Positions 1 through 10,591 of a DNA stretch of 64,000 bases are shown in pieces. The position numbers and the translations under genes are program-made. The stretch is from Sphingomonas sp. dw_22. Its GTDB lineage: Bacteria; Pseudomonadota; Alphaproteobacteria; Sphingomonadales; Sphingomonadaceae. Location of the stretch: NCBI RefSeq assembly GCF_018449795.1, contig NZ_JAAVVE010000015.1, positions 1-64,000 on the forward strand, in the 5' to 3' direction. The stretch's first letter is position 1, and every line of letters starts with the position of its first letter. The notes beneath the pieces are model-generated. The model searched no databases, was not told where the DNA came from, and saw nothing but the letters and a program-made list of their open reading frames with translations.

Positions 1-940
1 GCGGGCGGGGGGGGAGCGGGGGGGGCGGGGGGGTGGCGGGGGCCCTGCGCGGGGCGCCCCGCCCCGTGGGCGGGGGGGGGGGGGGGGGGGGGGCCGGCTG
101 GGCCTGCGCGACCTGCGCCGGAGGACGCTGCTGCGGCACATAGCGCGGCAGCGACGGCGCCATGCGCGCATCGGCGAGCCGCGACTGAGTGGGCGACATC
201 TCGCCGAAATGCACCGCGAAGGCGCGATCGGCGGGCGACAGGCCGGCCAGCCGCCGGAAGGAAGGCGTGAGCGACTCGCCCATCTTGCCCGGCATCATCC
301 GCGCCGCGATCCGCTCGGCGCCGGCGGAATCGCCGTTCATCGCCAGGATGAAGGCACGCGCCCGCCAGGAAGCACGGTCCCCGCCGCGCAGCAGCGTATC
401 GAGCTGCTTCATCGCCTCATCCATATCGCCCGTGATGCCGAGCGACAGCGCGTAGCGGCGGATCGTCTCGTCCTCGCGGCGCTGGCTGAGCGCCAGCTTG
501 TAATCGCGCTGCGCCAGATCGGGCGAACCGAGCAGATCATAGGCGAAGCCGCGATCCGAGGCATATTCGCGCGGGTTCACGCCCCTGGCCTCGGCCTCCT
601 GGAACAGGCGCAGCGCCTCGCCCGGCCGTTCGAGCCGGACCAGCGCCGAAGCGCGGCCGCTCAGGATGCGGGGATTGCCGGGCTCGACCGCCTCGGCGCG
701 CTGGAAAAAGGCGAGCGCCGCCGAAGTGTCGCCCATGCGCGTGCTGAGCTGGCCGGCGGCGAGCAGCGCGTCCACGTCGCGCGGGTTTTCGGCCAGCACG
801 CGGATCTGGGTCTGGAGGGCGTCGGCGTCCGGGTTCGGCTGCGCGACGATCTCGGTCTGGGCGAAGGCCGGGCCGATCCCCGCCATGGCCACAAGGGCCA
901 GGGCGGCGATGCCCGAACGAAGATTTGAAATCCGGTTCAT
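1..940 (-). CDS. Secreted TPR-repeat protein downstream of ftsZ (C-terminus outside window)
   Basis: The frame opens with ATG at 940 and stays open to the window edge, so the C-terminus is missing. The first ~28 residues form a signal peptide (basic MNRISNLRSG, then a hydrophobic run ending near AFAQ). The next ~200 residues look like tetratricopeptide repeats, with helix-pair patterns such as ALAFFQRAEAVEPGNPRIL. The visible end becomes glutamine- and proline-rich, coded by the long C tracts of this strand. Homologues next to ftsZ often carry a C-terminal SPOR domain after such a linker, which would suit a septal peptidoglycan-binding protein, but that part is not visible. The 22-G run at 72-93 may be a sequencing or assembly problem. 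The gene follows ftsZ in the same direction after ~94 bp. Confidence 0.8.
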   Translation of the reverse strand, partial: MNRISNLRSGIAALALVAMAGIGPAFAQTEIVAQPNPDADALQTQIRVLAENPRDVDALLAAGQLSTRMGDTSAALAFFQRAEAVEPGNPRILSGRASALVRLERPGEALRLFQEAEARGVNPREYASDRGFAYDLLGSPDLAQRDYKLALSQRREDETIRRYALSLGITGDMDEAMKQLDTLLRGGDRASWRARAFILAMNGDSAGAERIAARMMPGKMGESLTPSFRRLAGLSPADRAFAVHFGEMSPTQSRLADARMAPSLPRYVPQQRPPAQVAQAQPAPPPPPPPPTGRGAPRRAPATPPPPPLPPRP

Positions 941-1034
941 GCGTGGTTCGACTATAGGCCGCGCGGCTGCTGAACCGCCAATGACAAGTCGCCGGCCGCT
1001 CGCCGAAACGAGCCGCGCCGGCGACGAATGCTGG

Positions 1035-2492
1035 TTACTGGTTGTTCTGGCTGCGCAGGAAGCGCGGGATGTCCAGCGGATCCTTGTCGTCGTCGTCGCT
1101 CGCCTTGGAGCCGCGCGAGGCGGAGGCCATGCGCTCGAACAGCGTCCCGCCGATCTTGCCGCGGGCGGGCTTCGCCTCGGGCTCGGGCTCGGCTTCGTCG
1201 CTACCGGTCAGCCAGCGGCGACGGCTGGCGGGCTCGGCCGGCGCCGGTTCGGGCTCTGCCGGGGCGCTCGCTTCCTCGGGAACCATGGTGTCGGCGCCGA
1301 GCAGCAGCTCGTCCGCATCGTCCGCCACCGGCTCCTGCGCTTCGGCGATCGGCTCGGCCTCGGACGCATCCAGGACGGGCTCGACTTCCTCGGCAACCGG
1401 CTCGGACTCGGAGAAGCCGGGCTCGGGCGCGCTCGCCGTCGCAGGATCCGCCGCCGTGGTGCGGCGCGGCGTGGAGAAGGAGAAGACGCGGGTCTGATCG
1501 ACCGCCGGCGCCGCGCGCTGCACGGCGCTGGCGTCGATGCCGGTGGCGACCACCGAGACGCGGATCTTGCCTTCCAGATCGGGATTGAACGCCGAACCCC
1601 AGATGATGTTCGCATCGGGATCGACCAGCTCGCGGATATGGTTCGCGGCCTCGTCGACTTCGAGCAGGCGCATGTCCTCGCCGCCGGTGATCGAGACGAT
1701 CACGCCCTTGGCGCCGTTCATCGAGACGCCGTCGAGCAGCGGATTGGCGATCGCCTTCTGCGCGGCGATCAGCGCGCGGTCGTCGCCGTCCGCCTCGCCG
1801 GTGCCCATCATCGCCTTGCCCATCTCCTGCATCACCGAGCGGACGTCGGCGAAGTCGAGGTTGATGAGGCCGGGCATGACCATCAGATCGGTGATGCCGC
1901 GCACGCCCTGCTGCAGCACCTCGTCGGCCATCTCGAACGCTTCCTTGAAGGTCGTGTTCGCATTGGCGATCAGGAACAGGTTCTGGTTCGGGATGACGAT
2001 CAGCGTATCGACGTACTTCTGCAGCTCCTCGATGCCGGATTCGGCCGAGTTGGCGCGGCGCTTGCCCTCGAAGGCGAAGGGCTTGGTCACCACGCCGACG
2101 GTGAGGATGCCCATGTCGCGCGCCGCCTTGGCGATGACCGGGGCGGCGCCGGTGCCGGTGCCGCCACCCATGCCGGCCGCGATGAAGACCATATGCGCGC
2201 CTTCCAGCGCCTTCTGGACCTGCTCGATCGTCTCCTCGGCCGCCGCGCGCCCGATCTCGGGCCGCGATCCCGCGCCCAGCCCCTGCGTGATCTTCGCGCC
2301 GAGCTGGATCCGCTGGCCGGCGCTCGACTGTTTGAGCGCCTGCGCGTCGGTGTTGGCGACGAGGAACTCGACACCCTGCACTTCCGCCTTGATCATGTTC
2401 GCGATGGCGTTTCCGCCCGCACCGCCGACTCCGATCACGGTGATCTTGGGCGTCAGCTCGTCCACGTCGGGCGGAAGAAAATCGATACTCAT
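1035..2492 (-). CDS. ftsZ: Cell division protein FtsZ
   Basis: Tubulin-like GTPase that polymerises into the Z ring at midcell and recruits the divisome. From the ATG at 2492 it is 485 residues. The N-terminal nucleotide fold has VGGAGGNAI near residue 22 and the GTP signature GGGTGTG near 109-115. An acidic, Ala/Pro/Glu-rich linker follows from about residue 310. It ends with the conserved C-terminal peptide DIPRFLRSQ that binds FtsA. The frame extends upstream to 2516, but a GGGAGG ribosome site lies about 8 bases before the ATG at 2492, which decides the start. It is the last of the dcw genes proper, 109 bp downstream of ftsA, so a local promoter is possible although I saw no convincing one. 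Confidence 0.98.
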   Translation of the reverse strand: MSIDFLPPDVDELTPKITVIGVGGAGGNAIANMIKAEVQGVEFLVANTDAQALKQSSAGQRIQLGAKITQGLGAGSRPEIGRAAAEETIEQVQKALEGAHMVFIAAGMGGGTGTGAAPVIAKAARDMGILTVGVVTKPFAFEGKRRANSAESGIEELQKYVDTLIVIPNQNLFLIANANTTFKEAFEMADEVLQQGVRGITDLMVMPGLINLDFADVRSVMQEMGKAMMGTGEADGDDRALIAAQKAIANPLLDGVSMNGAKGVIVSITGGEDMRLLEVDEAANHIRELVDPDANIIWGSAFNPDLEGKIRVSVVATGIDASAVQRAAPAVDQTRVFSFSTPRRTTAADPATASAPEPGFSESEPVAEEVEPVLDASEAEPIAEAQEPVADDADELLLGADTMVPEEASAPAEPEPAPAEPASRRRWLTGSDEAEPEPEAKPARGKIGGTLFERMASASRGSKASDDDDKDPLDIPRFLRSQNNQ

Positions 2493-2601
2493 TCTGTGGC
2501 CTCCCATGCGACCCACCGGCGAGGGCGCGTCACGTTAATTCCTTTTCTGCACCAACCATTACTTCGACTCTAGCCAAAAGCACCCCGGCGGACGCATTTC
2601 T

Positions 2602-3861
2602 TTAATAATTTAGCTGAAACGCCTGCCACAGGCGCCAGAATAGCGCAGTCGGGCTCCGCTTGGTCACTAGCTGGTGCGAAGGTTCAAGGCTGCGCAGATC
2701 GATAGGATCGGCGGCGGCGAAGCGGGCCAGGCCGGCCAGCGTCGCGAAGGCCGGGCCGCTATGCGCCTCGGGCAGCCCCGTCAGCCCCTTGGGACGTCCG
2801 ACGCGCACCGCGCAGCCCAGCGACTGCTGGGCATAGTCCGCCACGCCCTTCAGCTCGGCGCCACCGCCGGTGAGGACGATCTGGCGACCGATCGGATCCT
2901 GAAAGCCGAGCTTCCTCAGCTCCTTCTGGATCTCGGCCATCATCCGTTCGAGCCGCTGGCGGATCACCGAATTGAGCGCCGCCTTGGTGATGCGCGGCCC
3001 TTCGACGCTGTCGTCGGGGATTGCCAGCACGACGTCGATCATCTCGTGATTGTCGCGGGGGCTGAGATTGGCGGAGCCGTGGAAGCATTTGGTGCGCTCG
3101 GCCCAGCTGCGCGGCGTCCCGAAGGCGGAGGCGATATCGTCGGTGATGTCGGCCGAGCCCATCGGGATCGAGGCCAGCCCGGCGAGCACGCCCTGGATGA
3201 ACACCGAGACATTGGTGACGGCGGCGCCGATCTCGACCAGCGCGACGCCCAGCTCGCGCTCCTCGTCGGTGAGGCAGGCAAGGCCGGTCGCCACCGGCGC
3301 GGCGATGATCGAGCGGACCTCCAGATGCGCCGAGCGGACGCACAGATCGAGGTTGCGGACCGGCGAGCCGTCGGTCGAGACGACATGGACATCGACGCCC
3401 AGCCGATCGGCGTGTAGCCCCAGCGGGCGCTTGACCCCGGCAAGGCCGTCGACGGTGTAGCGCGTCGGCTGGGCGTGGAGGACCATCTTGCCCTGTGGAT
3501 CGATCGCATCGCGGCCGGCCTTGAGCAGTTCGTCGATATCGCCCTGCTCGACGCGGTGGCCGCCCAGATCGGCCTCCAGCTTGACGATGTCCGAGATGAG
3601 CCCGCCCGCCGAGAAGCTGACCCAGACATCCTCGATATTGGTGCCGGCGATGCGCTCGGCCTGCTCGACCGCCTCGCGGATCGCGATCTCGGTCGCGTGC
3701 ATGTCGGCGACATAGCCGCGCTTGACGCCGCGGCTCTCGCGCTGGCCGGTGCCGAGCACCACCAGCTCGCCATTGTCGCCCTTCTGCGCGATCAGCGCGG
3801 AGACCTTCGACGATCCCACGTCGAGCGCGGTAATCAGTCCTTCGGGTGCCGTTTTCGCCAT
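2602..3861 (-). CDS. ftsA: Cell division protein FtsA
   Basis: Actin-like ATPase that tethers FtsZ to the membrane. It has 419 residues, the usual length. The N-terminus shows the phosphate-binding pattern LDVGSSKVSALIA near residue 14, and the second half has the actin-fold motif VLTGGGAEL near residue 325. The C-terminal end (ALFWRLWQAFQLNY) is amphipathic, as expected for the membrane-targeting helix. It starts with ATG 20 bp after the ftsQ stop. This and ftsA-ftsZ are the loosest junctions of an otherwise overlapping operon. Confidence 0.97.
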   Translation of the reverse strand: MAKTAPEGLITALDVGSSKVSALIAQKGDNGELVVLGTGQRESRGVKRGYVADMHATEIAIREAVEQAERIAGTNIEDVWVSFSAGGLISDIVKLEADLGGHRVEQGDIDELLKAGRDAIDPQGKMVLHAQPTRYTVDGLAGVKRPLGLHADRLGVDVHVVSTDGSPVRNLDLCVRSAHLEVRSIIAAPVATGLACLTDEERELGVALVEIGAAVTNVSVFIQGVLAGLASIPMGSADITDDIASAFGTPRSWAERTKCFHGSANLSPRDNHEMIDVVLAIPDDSVEGPRITKAALNSVIRQRLERMMAEIQKELRKLGFQDPIGRQIVLTGGGAELKGVADYAQQSLGCAVRVGRPKGLTGLPEAHSGPAFATLAGLARFAAADPIDLRSLEPSHQLVTKRSPTALFWRLWQAFQLNY

Positions 3862-3880
3862 TGCCCTGTTTCCCTGTTCC

Positions 3881-4777
3881 CTAAACGCCCGTCGGCACCG
3901 GCGGCGGCACTTCGACCACGCCCTGCCTGCGTACCACCATCTTGTCCGGATCGCGCATGTCGAAACCCAGATAGCCCTTGCCGAGCAGCCGCTCGGTCGC
4001 GTCCAGCTCGGCGAACTTCTTGAGCGCGGTGGCCGCTTCCGCCTCGCCCTCGGGAAGCTGGAGCTTCTCGCCCGAGGTGAAGATCAGATCCCAGCGGCGA
4101 TTGCCCACCCAGGTCGCGGCCTTGACCATCGGCTTGAGCGCCGGGGCCGCCTCCAGCAACTGGCGCCGCGCGGGCTCCTGCGAATTGGCGCCCTCGCCGA
4201 TCAGCAGCGGCAGGTCCGGCATCGCGTCGCGCGAGACGGGCTCCAGCGGCACGCCGGTCGGGTCGACCAGCATCAGCTGCCCGTGATTCTGCCAGATCGC
4301 GGCGGGCTGGCGCTCGACGATCAGGATGCGCAGCGTGTTGGGCAGGCGGCGCGAGACGCGCGCATCCTGCACCCAGGGGAATTTCAGCAGCCGCTCGCGC
4401 ACCTGGGTCAGGTCGACCAGCGGCATCGCGCGCGAATCCTGATCGAGCACCTGCTGATAGACGGTCGCCTTGTCCATGCGCTTGAGGCCGTCGATCTGGA
4501 TCTCGTCGACCTTCAGCCCCGCCTCGCCCACCGCCTGCGACATGCCGACGCCGATCATGCCGGGCACGCCGAAGACGCTCGCCACGCCCAGCGCGGCGGC
4601 ACCCACCAGCCCGACGATGCCCCAGGTCACGATCCGGTGCAGCGTCGCCTCGCTGAACGGCAGCCCGGCGATCGCCTGGTCGAGCAGGCCCGGCCGCTTC
4701 GAACGGCGCACGTTCTTGCGCGGCTGGGGCTTGGCGCCCCGGCGCGTCGCGGTTCGCTGGACCGGCTTGCGGCTCAT
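3881..4777 (-). CDS. ftsQ: Cell division protein FtsQ
   Basis: Bitopic divisome protein that bridges early division proteins to FtsL and the septal wall synthase. It is 298 residues: a very basic cytoplasmic tail (residues 1-25, many Arg/Lys), one membrane segment at about 45-68 (VGLVGAAALGVASVFGV), then a periplasmic POTRA-like domain beginning near VDEIQIDGL and the FtsQ beta domain containing the RLPNTLRILIVERQPAA pattern. The ATG at 4777 overlaps the ddl stop as ATGA, indicating coupled translation. Confidence 0.95.
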   Translation of the reverse strand: MSRKPVQRTATRRGAKPQPRKNVRRSKRPGLLDQAIAGLPFSEATLHRIVTWGIVGLVGAAALGVASVFGVPGMIGVGMSQAVGEAGLKVDEIQIDGLKRMDKATVYQQVLDQDSRAMPLVDLTQVRERLLKFPWVQDARVSRRLPNTLRILIVERQPAAIWQNHGQLMLVDPTGVPLEPVSRDAMPDLPLLIGEGANSQEPARRQLLEAAPALKPMVKAATWVGNRRWDLIFTSGEKLQLPEGEAEAATALKKFAELDATERLLGKGYLGFDMRDPDKMVVRRQGVVEVPPPVPTGV

Positions 4778-5706
4778 GCGGCCTCCGGGGCCATGGCTTC
4801 GTCGACGATACGCTGCACCAGATCGGCATAGCCGATCCCGAGATGCCTTGCCTGCTCAGGGACAAGACTGAGCGGGGTCATACCGGGCTGGGTGTTGACC
4901 TCCAGCAGGAACAGCCCGTCCACGCCCTGGCTGTCGTCCCAGCGGAAGTCCGATCGCGACGCGCCCTTGCAGCCGAGCAGCCGGTGCGCCTCGCAGGCGA
5001 TGCGCTTGCAGGCATCGGCGACATCGTCGGGGATCTGCGCGGGGCAGACATGCTCGGTGAGGCCATCGGTATATTTGGCGTCGTAATCGTAGAAGCCGCT
5101 CTTGGGCTTGAGTTCGGTGACGCCGAGCGCCTGGTCGCCCAGCACGGCGGTGGTCAGCTCGCGGCCACGGATGAAGGGTTCGGCGAGCAGCTCGTCGAAT
5201 TCCTGCCACGGCCCCCTGGCGTCGGGCGCGATCGGATTGCCGTAATTGCCCTCGGCCGTGACGATCGCGACGCCCACCGAGGAGCCTTCGTTGACGGGCT
5301 TGAGCACATAGGGGCGCGGCAGCGGATCGCGCTGATGGAGCTCCTCCACCTGCACCATGCGGCCGCCGGGCATCGGGATGCCGTGCGGGACCAGCGCCTG
5401 CTTGGTGAGCTGCTTGTCGATCGCGATGACCGAGGTGACGAGACCGGAATGGGTGTAGCGAACGCCCATCAGGTCGAGCATGCCCTGCACCGTGCCGTCC
5501 TCGCCAGGGGTGCCGTGGAGCGCGTTGAAGACGATGTCGGGCTGCACTTCGCTGAGCTTCACGGCGACGTCGCGGCCCATGTCGACGCGCGTCACCCGGT
5601 GGCCCAGGCTCTCGAGCGCATCCGCGACGCCGTTGCCGGACATCAGCGAGACCTCGCGCTCGGCGGACCAGCCGCCCATCAGGACTGCGACGTGCAGCTT
5701 GCTCAC
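4774..5706 (-). CDS. ddl: D-alanine--D-alanine ligase
   Basis: Joins two D-Ala with ATP to make the dipeptide that MurF adds to the peptidoglycan precursor. The protein is 310 residues from a GTG at 5706, close to the family's ~306. Motifs seen: VLMGGWSAEREVSL at the N-terminus, HGTPGEDGTVQG near residue 65, the ATP-grasp loop NEGSSVGVAI, and the metal-ligand end LLEVNTQPGMTPLSL. The frame runs open into murB, but the GTG overlaps the murB TGA (GTGA), matching the cluster's overlap habit, and the first residues fit the family. Its own TGA overlaps the ftsQ ATG. Confidence 0.96.
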   Translation of the reverse strand: MSKLHVAVLMGGWSAEREVSLMSGNGVADALESLGHRVTRVDMGRDVAVKLSEVQPDIVFNALHGTPGEDGTVQGMLDLMGVRYTHSGLVTSVIAIDKQLTKQALVPHGIPMPGGRMVQVEELHQRDPLPRPYVLKPVNEGSSVGVAIVTAEGNYGNPIAPDARGPWQEFDELLAEPFIRGRELTTAVLGDQALGVTELKPKSGFYDYDAKYTDGLTEHVCPAQIPDDVADACKRIACEAHRLLGCKGASRSDFRWDDSQGVDGLFLLEVNTQPGMTPLSLVPEQARHLGIGYADLVQRIVDEAMAPEAA

Positions 5707-6629
5707 TTGGTTACTACTCCTACTCGCTGGATTTCCCATTCCAGCGTCACTCCGGACTGCGCCTTCACCCTGGCGCGGACTTCCTCGCCCAGCCCCTCGA
5801 TATCGGCGCTGGTCGCTTCGCCGAGGTTCAGCAGGAAGTTGCAATGCTTCTCGCTCACCTGTGCGTCGCCGCGCTTGAGCCCCCGGCATCCGGCCGCATC
5901 CACCAGCGCCCAGGCCTTGTGGCCTTCGGGGTTCTTGAAGGTGGAGCCGCCGGTCTTCGAACGCAGCGGCTGCGATTCCTCGCGCGCGGCGGCGATACGG
6001 TCCATCTCGGCCTGGATCGCCTGCGGCTCGCCGGGATGGCCCCGGAAAGTGGCGCTCACCACGATCACGCCTTCGGGCAGTTCGCTATGACGATAGGTGT
6101 AGCCCAGGTCGGCGAGCCCCAGCACCTGCCGCTCGCCCGAGCGCAGCACGACCTCGCACGCTACAAGGATGTCCTTCGTCTCGCGGCCATAGGCGCCGCC
6201 GTTCATCCGCACGAAGCCGCCGACCGTGCCGGGGATCGAACGCAGGAACTCGACACCGGCGATCCCGGCATCGCGCGCCCTGGACGAGACGAGGATGCCC
6301 GAAGCGCCGCCACCGCAGCGGAGCGTGGTCGCATCGACCTGCTCGACGCCCGCGAATGCCTTGCCGAGGCGCACCACCACGCCCGGCACGCCACCGTCGC
6401 GGACGATCATGTTCGATCCCAGCCCCAGCCCCATCACCGGCACGGAGGGATCGAGCGTGCGCAGGAAATCGCACAGATCGTCCACGTCCGCCGGCTCGAA
6501 CAGCCACTCGGCCGCGCCGCCGCTCTTGAACCAGACGAGCGGCGCCAGCGGCGCTTGTGCGGTCAGCTTGCCGCGAACCTTGGGGAGTTCGGCGACTGCC
6601 GTCACTTCCACCCCCAGAGGCGCGTCCAT
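5703..6629 (-). CDS. murB: UDP-N-acetylenolpyruvoylglucosamine reductase
   Basis: FAD- and NADPH-dependent enzyme that reduces the enolpyruvyl group to give UDP-MurNAc. From the ATG at 6629 it is 308 residues; an in-frame GTG at 6638 is an alternative. The FAD domain shows FKSGGAAEWLFEPADVDDL near residue 35, GLGSNMIVRDGG and IPGTVGGFVRMNGGAYG. The catalytic serine region is GGSTFKNPEGHKAWALVDAAG. It starts inside the small ORF 6602-6796, overlapping it by 28 bases in another frame, and ends in a GTGA overlap with ddl. Confidence 0.96.
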   Translation of the reverse strand: MDAPLGVEVTAVAELPKVRGKLTAQAPLAPLVWFKSGGAAEWLFEPADVDDLCDFLRTLDPSVPVMGLGLGSNMIVRDGGVPGVVVRLGKAFAGVEQVDATTLRCGGGASGILVSSRARDAGIAGVEFLRSIPGTVGGFVRMNGGAYGRETKDILVACEVVLRSGERQVLGLADLGYTYRHSELPEGVIVVSATFRGHPGEPQAIQAEMDRIAAAREESQPLRSKTGGSTFKNPEGHKAWALVDAAGCRGLKRGDAQVSEKHCNFLLNLGEATSADIEGLGEEVRARVKAQSGVTLEWEIQRVGVVTK

Positions 6630-6792
6630 TGCTTCCACGCCGCGAGATTGGCCTCGGCGGCCTTCTGCCCGACTTCCTGGAGCTTCACCAGCTCGCGGCC
6701 ACCGTCGAGCAGCTTCTGCGCGGCGTCCATCTGGGCCTTTTGCGCGCGCAGGATCTCGCGCTGCATCTCGATCGCGGTGGAGAAGAAGTCGC

Positions 6793-6796
<4 letters not shown>
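6602..6796 (-). CDS. Small coupled ORF between murC and murB, function unknown
   Basis: A 64-residue open frame (begins [20 protein letters not shown], ends QWTRLWGWK). Its ATG overlaps the murC TGA as ATGA, and its end overlaps the start of murB, so it fits the translational coupling of the whole cluster. The sequence predicts one long amphipathic helix with many Gln, Lys, Ala and Glu, then a Trp-rich tail. The style recalls phasin-like helices, but this is only a resemblance. No signal peptide or membrane segment is seen. I do not know a named family. Position and overlaps argue that it is translated; conservation in relatives would settle it. Confidence 0.7.
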
Positions 6797-8207
<1,411 letters not shown>

Positions 8208-8211
<4 letters not shown>

Positions 8212-9359
8212 GCGTAAGCTGGCCTTCCTTGAGCTGCGGCGCGCCGGCTCCCCACGGGAGCCTCGGGCGCATGGATCGATTCGACGAGATCGGCGAGGTC
8301 GCGCACCGCATGCGGACGCCCGCAGCTTCGCGCCCGCGCGGCGGCATTCTCCAGCGCTTGGGTGTCGAGGCCCAGCTTCTGGATCTGCTTGGCAAGCTCG
8401 GTGGCGGTGAAGGCGCGCTGCGGAATCGTCCGCGCGCCGCCCGCCGCGGTGATCTCGCGCGCGTTCGCAGTCTGGTGATCGTCGGTCGCGCTGGGCAGCG
8501 GCACCAGGATCGCGGGGCGGCCGGCGGCGGTCAGCTCGGCGATGGTCGAGGCGCCGGCGCGGGCGATGACGATATGTGCCCAGGCGAGATGCTCGGGCAT
8601 GTCGGGCAGATAGGTGGCGATCTCCGCCGGGATCTCGTGCGCCTGATATTTGGCGCGGACCATGTCGATATCCTCGACGCGCGCCTGGTGCGTCACCTGG
8701 AGGCGGCGGCGGAAATGCACCGGCAGCAGCGCGAGCCCGTCGGGCACGACCTGGCTGAGCACCGACGCGCCCTGGCTGCCACCGGTGACGAGGACGCGGA
8801 AGATGCCGTCTTCCTCGATGATCGGATAGGGCCGGTTGCGCAGCGCCAGCACCGCCTCGCGCACCGGATTGCCGACCAGATGGGTCTTGGCCTGCCAGCT
8901 ATCCTTCAGCCGCTCGACTTCGCCGTAGGAAGTCGCGATCGCATCCACCCGCCCCGCGACGAAGCGGTTGACGCGGCCCAGCACCGCATTCTGCTCATGG
9001 ACGATGGACGGCACCTTCGCGTGGAACGCCGCGAGCAGCGCAGGGAGCGCCGGATAGCCGCCAAAGCCGATCATCGCCGAGGGCTGCAGATCCTTGTAGA
9101 GCCTGATCGCCATCGAGCGCCCCGCCAGCATCTTGCGCGCCGCCTTGATATAGCCGAGCGGCCCGCCGCCCAGCCGGCCGGCCGGCAGGACGTGCGTCTC
9201 GACATCCTCGAACAGCCCCGGAAAGCGCACCCCGCGATCGTCGCTGACCAGCGCCACGCGGTGCCCGCGATTGGTCAGCTCCACCGCCAGCGCGGCGGCG
9301 GGGACCATATGCCCGCCGGTCCCTCCGGCTGCGAGGACATAGCTGCGCGACTGACTCAT
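8208..9359 (-). CDS. murG: UDP-GlcNAc:undecaprenyl-PP-MurNAc-pentapeptide GlcNAc transferase
   Basis: Glycosyltransferase on the inner face of the membrane that turns lipid I into lipid II. It is 383 residues from ATG 9359; the frame could start 12 bases earlier at 9371, but the later ATG overlaps the ftsW TGA (TGATG). Motifs: the glycine loop [16 protein letters not shown] at the N-terminus, [14 protein letters not shown], the donor-site loop [12 protein letters not shown], and [25 protein letters not shown] with the family's conserved Glu. Confidence 0.97.
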
Positions 9360-10591
9360 CAATTGCTCCACCGAACCGTGTATGGCGAGCGCTTCAGATA
9401 CGGGTTTCGCCGCGTGAAAGCGAGCAGCAGACCATAGCCGATCGAAAGCGCGATCATCGAGGAACCGCCATAGCTGATGAAGGGCAAGGTCATGCCCTTG
9501 GACGGGGCGATGCCGGTGTTTACCGCCATGTTGATGAGCGCCTGGACGCCGAACTGCGCCGCCAGCCCGGCGGCGGCGAGCAGGCGGAAGGCGTCTTCCT
9601 CGTCCAGCAGCTTCATCAGCACGCGGATGACGATGGCGAGATAGAGCAGCACGATTACCGCGCAGGCGATCAGCCCGAACTCCTCGCCGATCACCGAGAA
9701 GATATAGTCGGTATGCGCCTCGGGCAGCTTGAACTTCACCTGGCCGCTGCCCGGCCCCGCGCCCGTGAGGCCACCGGCCGCCAGCGTGTCGTGCGCCATT
9801 TCGAGCTGATAGCGATCGGAGAGCGCGGCTTCCTTGGTGGGGAACAGGAAATTGTCGATGCGGGTGCGCGCGGTGCCATAGAAGAAATAGGCCGCGACCA
9901 CGCCCGCGATCGCCGTGCCGCCCAGCCCGGCGATGGCGGCGGGCGAGATGCCGGAGATCATCAACAGGATCACCCAGACCAGCCCGAACACGATCGTCTG
10001 GCCGAAATCGGGCTGCATCATCAGCAGCACGCCGATCAGCGCGGTAAGGCCGCCGGTGACGAACAGCACCGGCAGCTCGGGATCGCGCGCGCGGAACGAG
10101 AGCATCCAGGCGGTCGAGACGATGAACAGCGGCTTGAGGAACTCCGAAGGCTGGAGATCGGAGATGCCCAGGCTGATCCAGCGCCGCGCCCCGTTCACCT
10201 CATGGCCGACGAACGGCACCAGCGCGAGCAGGACGATGAACACCCCCGCCCCGATCAGCGACAGCCGCCGCGCCAGCGTGGTCGGCAGCATCGACACGCC
10301 GATCAGCACCGGCACCGAGACGCAGACCCACATGAGCTGGCGCCAGAAATAATACATCGGCGCCATCTGGTGCGACGCGTCCGAATAGCGCCGCGCGGTG
10401 GCGGGCGAGGCGGCGGCGACCGCGACCAGCCCGATCGCGATCAGCAGGAAGGCGAGCAGCAGCAGCACGCGATCGACTTCCCAGAACCACATGCCCGCCC
10501 GGCTCTTGCTCGCGCGGCTGAGCTGGTTCGACATCCGCGGCCGCGCGACCGGGGCCTCGGTCGCTTGCGGCGCTTCGGTCTCCTGGTTCAC
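9359..10591 (-). CDS. ftsW: Septal peptidoglycan polymerase FtsW (SEDS family)
   Basis: Multi-pass membrane glycosyltransferase that polymerises lipid II at the septum together with FtsI. It is 410 residues with about ten hydrophobic segments after a ~35-residue polar tail. SEDS motifs are visible: GARRWISLGISDLQPSEFLKP near the middle, and the end motif TGIAPSKGMTLPFISYGGSSM. The start is GTG at 10591, overlapping the murD TGA (GTGA). It sits between murD and murG, the common alphaproteobacterial order. Confidence 0.96.
   Translation of the reverse strand: MNQETEAPQATEAPVARPRMSNQLSRASKSRAGMWFWEVDRVLLLLAFLLIAIGLVAVAAASPATARRYSDASHQMAPMYYFWRQLMWVCVSVPVLIGVSMLPTTLARRLSLIGAGVFIVLLALVPFVGHEVNGARRWISLGISDLQPSEFLKPLFIVSTAWMLSFRARDPELPVLFVTGGLTALIGVLLMMQPDFGQTIVFGLVWVILLMISGISPAAIAGLGGTAIAGVVAAYFFYGTARTRIDNFLFPTKEAALSDRYQLEMAHDTLAAGGLTGAGPGSGQVKFKLPEAHTDYIFSVIGEEFGLIACAVIVLLYLAIVIRVLMKLLDEEDAFRLLAAAGLAAQFGVQALINMAVNTGIAPSKGMTLPFISYGGSSMIALSIGYGLLLAFTRRNPYLKRSPYTVRWSN

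Noticed and set aside
2493..2601. CtrA-type TTAA-N7-TTAA site upstream of ftsZ
   Set aside because: Only single TTAA half-sites occur there, without the partner at the right spacing.
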